The notes under the pieces were generated by a model that was given only the letters and a program-made list of their open reading frames with translations, was not told the origin of the DNA and searched no databases. The position numbers were made by a program, and so were the translations under genes. From positions 14,908,643-14,972,642 of the forward strand of contig NC_081553.1 of assembly GCF_963082655.1 (NCBI RefSeq): 64,000 nt of DNA, in the 5' to 3' direction. This DNA is from Stomoxys calcitrans (taxonomy: Eukaryota > Arthropoda > Insecta > Diptera > Muscidae). Positions within the stretch are counted from its first letter, which is position 1. Each line of letters begins with the position of its first letter. Of this stretch, positions 1 to 11,500 are shown in pieces.

Positions 1-289
1 TATATGATACAGCTCAAGCTACACTACCTACAGGATGCCGTTTTCATTATCATTGAAAGGAATATTGAACGTGGACTACCGTTCTGAGTCCTATCATTCA
101 TGTGAATTATGGTCTAAACGATTTCATATTGAAAGAAGTCAATCGGAGATCTTGTGAATCCCGATCTCCAGTAAAGGGTAAATAAATTGAGCAAGGCTAC
201 AATTAAGCTTAGCTAATGGATTTTGTTTTAAATATTTTTTTTAACTATTTGCTAATATTTTTTCCCTTTTTTTAACATATGGAACTTTT
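1..289. other. AT-rich DNA, nothing recognised
   Basis: No credible ORF and no repeat family that I recognise. The sequence becomes T-rich just before the family C repeat at 290. Confidence 0.5.
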
Positions 290-1296
290 AAGGTACAGGG
301 TATTATAACCCAGTGTGTTTTTTGTTACACCGGTATACGGATCGACTCTGAATCATTTCCGATTCGATTTAGATCTGTCCCTCCGTCTGTCTGTCCATGT
401 TATGGGACAATATTGTGTAGAAAGTACAGTTCGCAATTTTCATCTGATGGTCTTCAGATTTGGCTCCGACGTTTTTTTTTTTCGCCTGGCCATCGTGGTG
501 CAGAGGTTAGCATGTCCGCCGAGCGTTTGGCTTCAAATTCCGGCGCCAACATCAGATCAATTTTCAGCGGTGGTTATCCCCTTACTTATGCTGGCTACAT
601 TTCTAAGGTATTCTGCCATGTTAAAACTTCTCTATTACGTGTTCTCGCTATGCGGCACACCCTTCGAACTCGGCCCAAAAAATATCATTGAGCTTTTAAA
701 CATTAATCGGACTACACTCCTTGGTATGAGAGAAGTATACGCCGTTCCTTAAAATAATCTTTACGAGAAGATTGGAATCTTTTTGAAATTAGAAAAAATC
801 GGTTCAGTTTTGGATATAGCTCGTCCGCATTAATATTTCAAAAATGTGGTCATTTGTAAACCGATTTTCACGAAATTTGTTTGAAGATATTTTGTTGTGA
901 CTTTTGACATTACTCTTGAATTTCATTGAAATCGATTCCGATGTGTCGCCCGATTTGGATTAATATTTCAATCGGTTCAGATTTAGTTTCCATATATACC
1001 CGGTTTTCATTTTTAGAGCCTTAAAAGCGTATTTCTTAACACATTTTCCCAAAATTATGCACAACGTTTTCCTTTGTGAGTTTTACTATGTGTATCGATT
1101 TTGATCGTAATTGTAATCGCCCGATTTTCACTTCTAAAGTTTTTACAGCTGTATTTAACAATCGATTTAGACAAATTTTAGTGATCTTCTAAGAGTGCCA
1201 CAATATTAAAGAATTTTCATCGGAATCGGTTCAGATTTAGATATACCTTTCGTCCGATGTTGGCTAATAGTGCAACAATTATGTAATTTGTTTTCC
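290..1296 (+). repeat. Family C tandem-unit repeat, split by a SINE
   Basis: It starts with a GGTATTATAACCCAGTG block and a fly-type CCTCCGTCTGTCTGTCC block. Diverged units follow, built round GAATCGGTTCAGATTTAG. Relatives lie near 47855-48925 and 58315-59770 in the opposite orientation. The SINE at 487-750 interrupts it and a second SINE abuts its right end, so the SINEs are younger than this copy. Confidence 0.6.
487..750 (+). mobile_element. tRNA-derived SINE, copy 1
   Basis: The head resembles a tRNA gene with an A-box-like TGGTGCAGAGG near 496 and a decayed B box near 531-543. The body contains AATTTTCAGCGGTGGTTATC, then a CATGTTAAAACTTCTC block and an ATCATTGAGCTTTTAAAC block shared with the other copies. 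It sits inside family C. Point changes in the B box suggest it is no longer transcribed by Pol III. Confidence 0.75.
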
Positions 1297-1298
1297 GG

Positions 1299-1592
1299 GT
1301 GGCCACCTTGGCGCAGAGGATATCATGTCCGCCTATGAAAAAGAACGCCTGGGTTCAAATCCCGACGTGAACATCAGAAAAATTTTCAGCGGTGATTATC
1401 CCCTTACTATTGCTGGCTACAATTGTGAAGTATGCTATCATGTTAAAACTTCTCTTCCAAGTGGTGTAGCTATGCGGCACGCCGTTTTGACTAGGCATAA
1501 AAAAGGAGGCTGCTTATCACTGTGCTTATATTTTAATCGGACTGCACTTATTGATATGGGAGAAGTATTCGTTTTTCTTCAAAGGAAAGTTA
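1299..1592 (+). mobile_element. tRNA-derived SINE, copy 2
   Basis: The head carries an A-box-like GGCGCAGAGG and a well-preserved B box GGTTCAAATCC at about 1352-1362. The body matches copy 1 (TCAGCGGTGATTATCCCC, CATGTTAAAACTTCTC, ATTGATATGGGAGAAG). ORFs reading through it are accidental. Confidence 0.75.
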
Positions 1593-3300
1593 ATTTTGAT
1601 GACTTTGCATTCCCAAGGGTAGGGTCGGCCCATCCTTACCATTTCTTTTGGAGATGGAGCTATATCTCTTCCTATGTTGGTCAAAGATTACGGTCTTGTT
1701 TGTTAAAGATTACAATTAATAGACACAATGCTCTGTGGAAACTAACTCTGGCCCAGTTGTTTTGAATGCTTCTTCAGAACAACTTTCATTTAGTTTGGCA
1801 CCATGACTAATTATACACTAATTTATGAAAGAATTCCCAAATTGCAAATTACTTCTACTATATCAACATCAAATGCAAATTTGCCCATAAAAATTCCATA
1901 AAGGAACAGCGGGGATATTTGTCAACATCAACAACATAAATATTCCTGTCATAGTGATCTATATTACCTTTTGAATTGTTAATATTTGGATAGGCTAAGG
2001 GTAATAAGAAATAGACTCCGTTCAAAGCACTTTGGGCAGCCACCATGTTAGATGATTTTGTTTTTTTAGTTTTGCTGGTTTTTTTCACTTTAAAATCTAT
2101 CACTGACATTGACAATTAATAAATTTTCTTTTTTATTAATTAATTTATTTTGGTTTTTTGGTATGGTTTTGTTTTATATTTTTTAAAATTTGCTACTTTT
2201 TTGAGCTCGACCAATGAACAACTGAAAAGCGCGCTTTATGCCATCGATATTTTATACTGACCATTATGGTTAAACAATCAAAGAGGTTTTTGAATAACAA
2301 AATTTTTCAAATGGAATTTTTTTCATCTGATCTACATCTGTTTTTCGATGATAAGTGTTTGTTGCATTAGCATAACTTATAATATTTTGCATGTTTATGC
2401 TGTTTTGTTTATCTGTACTCGTATATTTGGTAATAGATCAGCAAAAATAAATCTGCATACGAGTTACCAGACCATTGAAAAGAATGAATAACACCAAAAT
2501 TTGCAAATTAGCAATTTTGGGTATTTCACACCCTATATTGTTAGCATAATCGATGTCACGTTAGAAAAAATTACTAATTCTTGTTTTCTGTTTTTATGAT
2601 AGAAATGTTTCCACTTAATGTATTATTTCCGTTGAAGCAATATGATTTGGATGAACATGAACATGTCAATAAAAATATAATACTTAATATTCAAAACTTG
2701 AAATTCAAAAATTTAAATGAATTAAAATTGGCACATTGAAAATTGTTTATTTAAAAAACTAGTAGAAAAGCTTTCGGCCTAATAACACACTACTACAAAT
2801 ATTGTGGACTAACTTAAACTGTATGTCGTTAGTGTGCACGGTGACTAAATACGATCATGTATCTGAAACTGATGTATCTATACGGAAAAAAGACAAATAA
2901 ACTCATAAACAAAAATTACTCTTTGCGGCGGAAGCAATATTTCTAGTGTTACAAAGGGAATGATGAGATTAGTATACCCTCCATATATGACAGATATGAC
3001 AGGTGACAGATATAAGCACTTAACGCATGATAACTGCGGTTGCGCCGAATCTCACGGAAACTAAATAATAGGTTGTCATGGCAAGAAATTCTATAGGATT
3101 GTTTATATAGTTGCATAAGATGTAAGAGATCGGATAGAAGGAGAGCTATATCTAAACATGTACCGATTTGGCTCTCTTACAAACACATCCGAACTACATC
3201 GATGAGAAGTATTTGTGCAAAATTTTTAGCGGCTAGCTTTACTTTTTGGAAATTTGGATGCATTCCAAGTAAAACTAGCCCGCTCCGCTGTGCTTTCTTT
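1593..3300. other. Intergenic AT-rich DNA with a SINE tail
   Basis: The minus strand near 1845-1920 shows a SINE 3'-tail (CTGTTCC then ATGGGCAAATTTGCATTTG). An 85-codon minus-strand ORF at 1858-2115 runs into that tail and shares a motif with a non-genic spot near 30310-30370, so I do not call it a gene. The rest is AT-rich with no recognisable gene. Confidence 0.5.
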
Positions 3301-3360
3301 AACTCTTTAATATCTTCTTAGGGTGGGGACACTTCGCCCTGAATGCGGATATCGAATTCG

Positions 3361-3816
3361 TGCCATTGTAGCCTATGATGCTGAACGCGTTCGAATCCTG
3401 GTGAGAACTTCGGTCAAAGCGGTGTTTATCCCCTCTTAATGTTGGCGACATTGCGAGGTACAATGCCACGAATGGTCGTTTAAAATATTTCCCCAAAGAG
3501 GTGTCGCACTTCGGTCAAAGCGGTGTTTATCCCCTCTTAATGTTGGCGACATTGCGAGGTACAATGCCACGAATGGTCGTTTAAAATATTTCCCCAAAGA
3601 GGTGTCGCACTTCGGTCAAAGCGGTGTTTATCCCCTCTTAATGTTGGCGACATTGCGAGGTACAATGCCACGAATGGTCGTTTAAAATATTTCCCCAAAG
3701 AGGTGTCGCACTTCGGGACGCCGTTCGGAATCGACTATAAAAAAGGTCCCTTATCATTGAGTTCAAACTTTAATCGGAAACTACTCATTGATGTGTGAGA
3801 ATTTGCCCCTTCTCGG
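3361..3816 (+). mobile_element. tRNA-derived SINE, copy 3, internally expanded
   Basis: The B-box region GTTCGAATCCTGG lies near 3389-3401. The body is expanded by the tandem repeat at 3407-3709. The tail (CTACTCATTGATGTGTGAG, then TTTGCCCC) matches other copies. The A-box region is poorly preserved. A LINE 3' fragment follows almost directly. Confidence 0.7.
3407..3709 (+). repeat. Three identical 101-bp tandem units within a SINE
   Basis: Units start at 3407, 3508 and 3609 with ACTTCGGTCAAAGCGGTG. A partial fourth begins at 3710 (ACTTCGGG). By eye the three full units are identical, whereas the surrounding SINE is diverged, which points to recent amplification or an assembly artefact. The single-unit SINEs elsewhere show that one unit is the ancestral state. 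Confidence 0.85.
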
Positions 3817-3817
3817 T

Positions 3818-4940
3818 TCCTGTTATCAGACCTATAATGCTATGTTATCAGACCTATAATTTTATCAGACCTATAATGCTATATGGTGTTGTGGTCTGGT
3901 GGACGGCGCTTCAAAAGTCCTCCTACTACTCAATACTTAACCGGATCCAAAGGATGGCTGTTTGTGAATCACAGCCACACTGAGGACGACACCATTTGAT
4001 GCACTGAATTTAATGCTACATCCTTTGCCTCTGGACATTGTGGCTACCCAAATTGCAGCGACCACTGCCGGAAGGTTAGGGGAGTTTTCTCATTGGTCAT
4101 GTGGCGAATACGGACACTGTGTTATCATTGATACAATATCCGATGTTCAAGGCAGTGCGGATTATAACTCACCTGAGCTGCATTTTGATAAAAATTACTG
4201 TACCACTATTCCTGATAGAACCGATTGGAACTAAGATATCCCTGACAACAGAAGTTATATAGACTTCTATACGGATGGTGGGCTTTGGGGTGTACTCTAA
4301 AGATTTAGAACTGGTCATCGACTATCGAAAAGGTTACCCGACCACTGCAGTGTGTATCAAGCAGAGATCCTTGCAATTAAGGAAGTGGTTGAATGGCTAA
4401 GATATAATGTCATAACGACGATTGGCATAAATATCTTTTCAGATAGCCAGGCAGCCATTAAAACCGTACGTATTTCAGAACACAAAAACCGCTCTTGACT
4501 GTCGCAGATCTCTCAACGAGATGGCTGAACAGTTCGAAATTCACCGGTTCTGGGTGCTGGACTACAGAGATATCCCAGGGAGACTAGGAACTTCCCTACA
4601 CATTCCAAGGATACTGATACCTGTGAGTATGCCTCTAGCGACATGTAAGCTAAGTTTTCAGGACCAGCCCCGAAGGACACCGAATGATAGATGGTCACAA
4701 AGAGGGGGCTGTGAGCATTCCAAAACTAAGTGGCCTAATCAGGACTTGAAGAGGTCTACTGCTTTGCTGTCATTGGCTAGAACAGACGTCTCAGTCATTG
4801 TGTCCTTCATGACAGATCACTGTCTAATTGGAAAACATGCTGACAGACTGTTCCTGTAGTATCACAATGGACGATAACGTCTAAATGAGTCTGATGGCAG
4901 ACTGCCACTTAAATTTAACCTAACTAACCTAACCTACTGA
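3818..4940 (+). mobile_element. 5'-truncated non-LTR retrotransposon (LINE), 3' end only
   Basis: This broken copy of the C-terminal half of a LINE polyprotein is close kin of the copy at 27705-29240. It shows the post-RT segment (MLYGVVVWWTAL), the first RNase H aspartate in an FYTDGG context near 4262-4280, the IFSDSQAAIK motif near 4435 and a degraded HRFWVLDYRDIPG motif where kin have WVSGHRDIPG. Frameshifts and deletions separate the blocks. It ends in a TAACC-rich tail near 4915-4938. A roughly 20-bp unit containing ATCAGACCTATAAT is triplicated at 3823-3880 near its left edge. It is non-functional. Confidence 0.8.
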
Positions 4941-5335
4941 GACCAAAATCTTTCATTTGAGCCCTATATTGTAATGGTCGGCAAATATGTTAGATTTAGG
5001 GGTGTTTCATTTGAGCCCCATATTCCTCTGGTTTGATGGAGGGCTGGACACCCAGACACTCGGTCCCATATTTGAATATCAGATTCGTATTCTACTCTGA
5101 AATACCTTTTATTTGAGCCCCATTTTGTCATGGTTGATTTTTTGTCCGACTTAGGGAAGTTTTGGAGGCTGGGGTGGTCCCCCAAATATTTGGTTCAACT
5201 ATTGGATATCGGATACGTTTTTTACTCTTAAATACCTTTTATTTGAGTCCCATTTTGTCGTGATTAGTCAATATGTAAATATATATGGGGTGTTTTGGCG
5301 ATAAGGGCCCCCCTAGGCACCCCACCCGAAATTTG
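4941..5335. repeat. Family D repeat: units with ATTTGAGCCCCATATT
   Basis: Three or so diverged units share TACCTTTTATTTGAGCCCC with ATGGTCGG or ATGGTTGA after it. This is the only copy I recognise in the window. Apparent ORFs across it are by-products. Confidence 0.5.
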
Positions 5336-5469
5336 GATACCAAATTCAAATTTTTGTTTTATGTTATTATAACAGAGCACAAAAATTTCGCTAAAATCGC
5401 ACAACCCACAGCGAACAAAGCATATAAATTTATTAGGGCGGGTTGATTTGTATGGATGAAAAAAAAAAA

Positions 5470-6317
5470 AGTAAAAAGGCATTAAGTTCGGCGGGCCGAA
5501 CATTGGATACACACCACCTCGGGTACATATAAAAAAGACCTTTCGATGACGGATGTCGAAAAGCCTTACATAACTCACTGTGCCAAATCGGACAATAAAT
5601 GCGCTTTTTATGGGCCCAAAACCTTAGATCGAGAGATCGGTCTATATGGCATCTATATCCAAATCTGAACCGATCTGGGCCATATTGAAGACGAATGTTG
5701 AAGGGCCTAACACAACTCACTCTCCCAAATCTGACAATAAATGCGTTTTTTATGGGCCCAAAACCTTAGTTAAAGGGATCGGTCTATATGGCAGCTATAT
5801 ACAAATCTGGACCGATCTGGGCCACATTGCAGAAAGATGTCGAGGGGCCTAACTTAACGTACTGTCCCATATTTCGGCGTCATCGGACAATCGAGAGATA
5901 GCTCTATATGACAGTTTTATACAAATTTGGACTGATCGGGGCTTAATTCAAGATGAAAGTCGACTGGCCTAACACAACACACTGTCCCGAATTTCATCAA
6001 AATCGTATAATAAATGTGGCTTATTTATAGTGGCCTAAGATCCTAAAACCATAGGCCGATATAGCCCATCTTCAAAACTAACCAGCTTATGGACAAAAAA
6101 GAATCTGCACAAAGTTTCAGCTCAATACCTCCATTTTTAAAGACTGTAGCGTGATTTCAACAGATAGACGGACAGACGGACGGATATGGCTAGATCGTCT
6201 TAGATTATATTAGTACGACGATCAGAAATATATATCCTTTATAGGCTCGGAAATGGATATTTCGATGTATTGCAAACGGAATAAATATACCCCCATCCTT
6301 CAGTGGTGGGTATAAAA
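5470..6317 (-). repeat. Family B tandem-unit element
   Basis: It begins (in + coordinates) with AAAAGGCATTAAGTTCGGC and a decayed GGCCGAAC palindrome. Units of roughly 145-155 bp follow, marked by TTTATGGGCCCAAAACC and GAGATCGGTCTATATGGC. It ends with a GACGGACGGA block and GGTGGTGGGTATAAAA. Bases 6318-6450 are a short family A fragment. Confidence 0.75.
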
Positions 6318-6767
6318 TGGTCTGAATCGGTCCATAACCGGATAGCGCTCCCATACACACTGATTTTCCTGATGTCCCTATTAAGCTAATCTGAAATTTT
6401 GCTTTAACTTCTACTATGGTCTGGTGTGTACAAACATTTTCTGCATTAAAATCATACAATAACAAAAACGTTGAAAATTATTATAATTTGTGCGGCTCTT
6501 TTTGCCTATTATTGTCATTGTGAATATAGAGTGTACTACACAGTAATCCTACCTATATTAAATGTTATGATTTTAACATTGGGCTGTCGTAGGAAAATAC
6601 CCATGCACGGGTAGAACCGGTGTCTTGCAGAGATTGATTGTTAGCTGTCGCAAAGTGTTTTTTTTTTCAGCTTTTTATGTAGTCGATAGTTCCACCTATG
6701 TATTTGTGAATATTGTTTTTGTTTTATTTACAGTTAATATTATGGAGATCAATCACCTAGCAAACAT

Positions 6768-8430
6768 TTTTATACCCACCACCATAGGATGGGGATATAC
6801 TAATCTAATCATTACGTTTGTAACCACTCGACATATTCGTCTAAAACCCCATAAAGTATATACATATTCTTGATCGTCTCTTCGTTCTGAATCGATCTAG
6901 CCATATCCGTCCGTCTGCCCGTCTGTCGAAATCACGATAGAGCTCGAACACGTAAAGCTAGCCGCATGAAATTTTACACAGATACTTAATATCGATGTAT
7001 TGTAGGTCGTTGGGGATTGCAAATGGGCCATATCGGTTTAGATATAGATATAGCTCCCATATAAACCGATCTCCCGATTTGATTTCTTGAGCCCCTGGGA
7101 GCCGCAATTTCTATCCGATTTGGTTGAAATTTTGCAAGGAGTGATCCGTTATGACTTTCAGCATGTGTGCTAAGTACTATTTAAATCGGTCTATAAACTG
7201 GTATAGCTCCCATATAAACCAATCGCCCGATTTGACTTTTTGAGCCCTTACAAACCGCACTTTTCCATTAACTATGCTACGTACGGTCTAATTCGGTCTA
7301 TAACCAGATATATATCCCAAATCAACCAATCTCTAAATTTGACTTCTTGAGCCCCTAGAAGCCGCAATTTTGGTCCGAGTTGGCTGAAATCTTGCACGTG
7401 GTGTTTTGTAATGACTTCCAACTACTGTGCCTAGTACGGTTCAAATTGGTGTATTAGCTGATATAGCTCCTATATAAACCGATCTCCCGATTTGACTTCT
7501 TGAACCCCTGGAAGGCGCAATTATTGTCCGATTTGGCTGAAATTTCACATGTAATGTTCTTTTATGACTTTTGAAAACTGTACCAAATATGATCCAAATC
7601 GGTCTATAGCCTGATATAGCTCCCATATCAACCGATCTCTCGATTTGATTTCTTGAGCCCCTGGAAGCCGCAATTTTGGTCCGATTTGGCTGAAATTTTG
7701 CACGTGGTGTTTTGTTTTGACTTCTAACAACTGACCCAAGTACGGTTCAAATCAGTGTATAAGCTGATATAGCTCCTATATAAACCGATCTCCCGATTTG
7801 ACTTCTTGAGGCCTTGGAAGGTGCAATTTTTATCCGATTTGGCTGAATTTTTGCGTGTAGTGTTCTGTTATAACTTTCAACAACTTTACTAAGTACAATC
7901 CAATTCGGTCTATAACCTGATATAGCTCCCATATCAACCGATCTCGAGATTTGACTTCTTGAGCCCTTACAAGCCGCAATTTTTATTCGATTTGGCTGAA
8001 ATTTAGCTTGTAATGTTCTTTTATGACTTTCAAAAACTGTACCAGGTGTAATCCAAATCGGTCGATAACCTGATATAGCTCCCATATCAACCGATCTCAA
8101 GATTTGATTTCTTGGGCGCTTACAAGCCGCAATTTTTGTCTAATTTGGCTGAAATTTTGCAGGTAGTGTTTTATTATGACTCCTACAACTGTGCCAAGTA
8201 CGGTCAAAATCAGTCTATAACATGATAAACCTCCCTTGTAAAGCGGTCTCTCGATCATCCTTGTTCAGTTCCTAGAAGCTTTAATTTTTGCTGGTCTGAC
8301 AGAAGTTTGGTATGCAGAATAAAATTATGTCCTACAACTTAACTTATTTTGCATAATTTTTTTTTGCAGAATCCATGGTGGTGGGTTCCCAAGATTCGTC
8401 CCGGCCGAACTTTGCACGCTTTCATTTGTT
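6768..8430 (+). repeat. Family A tandem-unit element, near full length
   Basis: The head is TTTTTATACCCACCACCATA and the tail is a TTCGTCCCGGCCGAA palindrome followed by CTTTGCACGCTTTCATTTG. Between them lie about eight units with a period near 154 bp (phase points near 7050, 7200, 7459, 7613, 7767, 7919, 8074), each with GATATAGCTCCCATATAAACCG-like sequence. It ends about 50 bp short of the CA-A poly(A) signal. Repetitive peptides read from it are artefacts of the tandem units. Confidence 0.8.
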
Positions 8431-8481
8431 AAATTTAGGTTTTATAATTTATTGATTTAGGTTTTATAAATAACATTGTTC

Positions 8482-8487
8482 TTTATT
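8482..8487 (-). terminator. AATAAA polyadenylation signal of CA-A
   Basis: A canonical AATAAA on the minus strand, about 50 nt downstream of the CA-A stop codon at 8537. Confidence 0.7.
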
Positions 8488-8536
8488 TAAATATTTTAAC
8501 AAAAACGTTTAGCTGGCTCACATTTAACTTCCAATA

Positions 8537-11500
8537 TTAATAGTATTGTTGGACTACATACAGAACGGATCGTCCATTGCGTTCCTGAAGAGGTCTAAAA
8601 TTATTGATCAATGGTAAACCTTGATTATCACTTATTGCCCAGAAATTTTGCATTTGTTCCAATGAGACCAAAAGTGGCTGAGGAAAGACATGCCAAGTTA
8701 CAGCTTCCGAACAATTTGGTGTAGTCATTGAGCCCTTATATAAGAAGAAGTTTCTGATATCCACATCTCCCAGAATATCGGCCAATGTCAGGGGATTTGT
8801 TAGATTCACTGACGATCGATAATTCACAACTGAAGGTAGGCTATTGAAGACTTGAGCTAAACCAGGATAATTATTGTACACCTGTTTGGGGAGAGAATTA
8901 GAAGAAAAGGGGATTATAATATTTAAGTATTTAAGAAAAGAAAACACAATTTGTGTATGGTTAGGCGTCCTCTGAGAGGACCGGAATACGAGTTAATTAT
9001 TCTGGCGCTATATGCGTGAAGGCTACGGTTAGCATATCCATCTATGACGCCGAACGCCTGGATTCAAAACCTGGCGTATACAACAAATAAATTTCAGCGC
9101 TGGTTATCCGCCTAACAAATGCTGGCTACATTTGTGAGATATCCTGTCATGTTAAAACTCTCCATCAAGTGGTTGTTGTAGCACTGAGGCGGCAGCCCTT
9201 GCCGATGAAGAACTCCATCGGGTCAATCCGGTACGTACAACCGACTGTCATAGGATTGTCTATCAAGTGGTGTCACTATGGGGCACGCCTTTCGGGTTTG
9301 GCATAAGCCTCTTATCATTGAACTTAAATTTTAAATCGGTCTGCACTCACTGATAATAGAAAATCATCCCCTGTTCCTTAATGGAATGTTCATGGAAAAT
9401 TTAGAAGTAATTTTATATTGTAATATAATACACTAACATTATTGCACATAAACAGCTCATTTTCTTTTAAAAATATATTCTCCATTTTCGGGAGCTTTTC
9501 GCATGTAAGCCATTCTTCCTTTTATATTTTCTCAACCTGGATTTTTCTGTACTTCACTCTTCCATTTCACACTAAAAAGTTGATCTATTTAAGGATGTTG
9601 AAATTTAACAAAGTCGTTAAAACATATTTTTTTTAAGTTTTTATACCCTCCACAATAGGATGGGGGTAAACTAAATTCGTCATTCTGTTTGTAACTCCTC
9701 GAAATATTCGTCTAAGACCCCATAAAGTATATATATTCTTGATCGTCATGACATTTTAAGTCGATCTAGCCATGTCCGTCCGTCTGTCCATCCATCCGTC
9801 CGTCGAAAGCACGCTAACTTCCAAAGGAGCAAAGCTAGTCACTTGAAATTTTGCATAAATATTTCTTATTAGTGGGATTGTAAATGGGCCATATAGGTCT
9901 ATGTTTTGATATAGCTGCCATATAAACCGATCTTGGATCTTGACTTCTTGAGCCACTAGAAGTCGCAATTCTTATTCGTTTTTGCTGAAATTTTGCATTG
10001 CGTGTTTTGTTATGACTGTGCTAAGTATGGTTCAAATCGGTTTTGTTATGACTTCCAACAACTGTGCTAAGTATGGTTCAAATCGTCCATAACCTGATAT
10101 AGCTGCCATATAAATCGATCTGGCATCTTGACTTCTTAAGACTCTACAGGAAGCAATTCCTATCCGATTTAGCTGAAATTTAGCATGAGGTTTTTTGTTA
10201 TGACTTTCAACTACTGTGCTAAGTATGGTTCAAATCGGTTAATAACCTGATATAGCTGTCATATAAACCGATCTAGGGTCTTGATTTCTTGAGCCATTAG
10301 AGGGCGCAATTATTATCCGATTTAGCTGAAATTTTGCATGGTGTGTTTTGTTATGACTTCCAATAACTGTACTAAGTATGGTTAAAATCGGTTAATAACC
10401 TGATATAGCTGCCATGTAAACCGATCTGGGATCTTGACTTCTTGAGCCTCTAAAGCGTGCAATTATTATACGATTTGGCTAAAATTTAGTACAACGGCTT
10501 CTCCCATGACCTTCATTATACGTGTTGAATATGGTCTGAATCGGTTTACAACCTTATACAGCTCCCATATAAACCGATCTAATCTTCAGCCCCTAAAGGG
10601 CGCAATTCTTACTAGATTTGGCTGAAATTTTACACAATGACTTCTACTATGGTCTTTAATATTCAATTCAATTGTTGTATTGTTATAGTTACAATACGAT
10701 AATAAATCTTTTCTTGTATCCTTTATTTGCCTAAAAAGAGATACCGGGAAAAGGGCTCGACAAATGCGATCCATGGTGAAGGAAGGGTATATAAGATTCG
10801 GCCCGGCCGAACTTATTACACTTTTACTTGTTTTCGTCTAGCCACGTGTTTTTTGAATGCACAAGATGCAAAAACAATTGTGTGAGAGAGAAGCACAAAA
10901 TTTTGTTTTAGCATTCGGTGGTTTATGCGGACACAAATATGGCTCATTTTCACTTTCCTTTGCATTACATGCGTATGAAAAAGACCACAATAGCGTCTTG
11001 CTTACTGAAGAACCCGTTTTATGCTGCTTGTACTATTAAATAAAAATTTTAATTCGTGCGATTAAAAATTTGTTAAATATACATTTTTTACCAATCACAT
11101 CTCGTGATTCAATGCAAAATAGAATTTCAGTGTCAACAATCAGCAATTAATCATTTTATTTTTGTTTATTTTTGTTTGTCAATACCATGATTAATTGGTC
11201 AAATTAAAGCAAATATTTTTTCTGTATATGTATAATCAATATGAGTTTATTAATGATTAATGAAGCCATCACTTTCTTCAATGGTAATGCGCAGACTTTA
11301 AAGCTCTTGTATACTATTTATATGTTTGATACATATGTACACAACATAATTGATTCTTCATCATCATGAGTCATGATATTCTAAATCAATATGAATATTC
11401 ACATCGCTTTGTCAGTCTTTCCATCTCTCTATACTGCAGTGCAATTCCTAGGATACCATCGCCCTCTCTATAGGGGTGCAATTCCTAGGCTGCCATCGCC

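Noticed and set aside
1321..1360. SINE heads as genuine tRNA genes
   Set aside because: The boxes are present, but acceptor stem pairing and anticodon loop are not recognisable and the SINE body follows directly.
4915..4940. TAACC-type repeats that look telomeric (also near 29225)
   Set aside because: They are very short and sit exactly at the 3' ends of LINE copies, so they are retroelement tails.
7441..8100. Repetitive ORFs encoding MGAISGYRPIW-like peptides, here and in every family A block
   Set aside because: They arise because the roughly 154-bp units happen to stay open in one frame; no starts, introns or domains support a protein.
7050..8240. Regularly spaced repeats that could suggest a CRISPR array
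   Set aside because: The units are far too long and diverged, there are no cas genes, and the genome is a fly.
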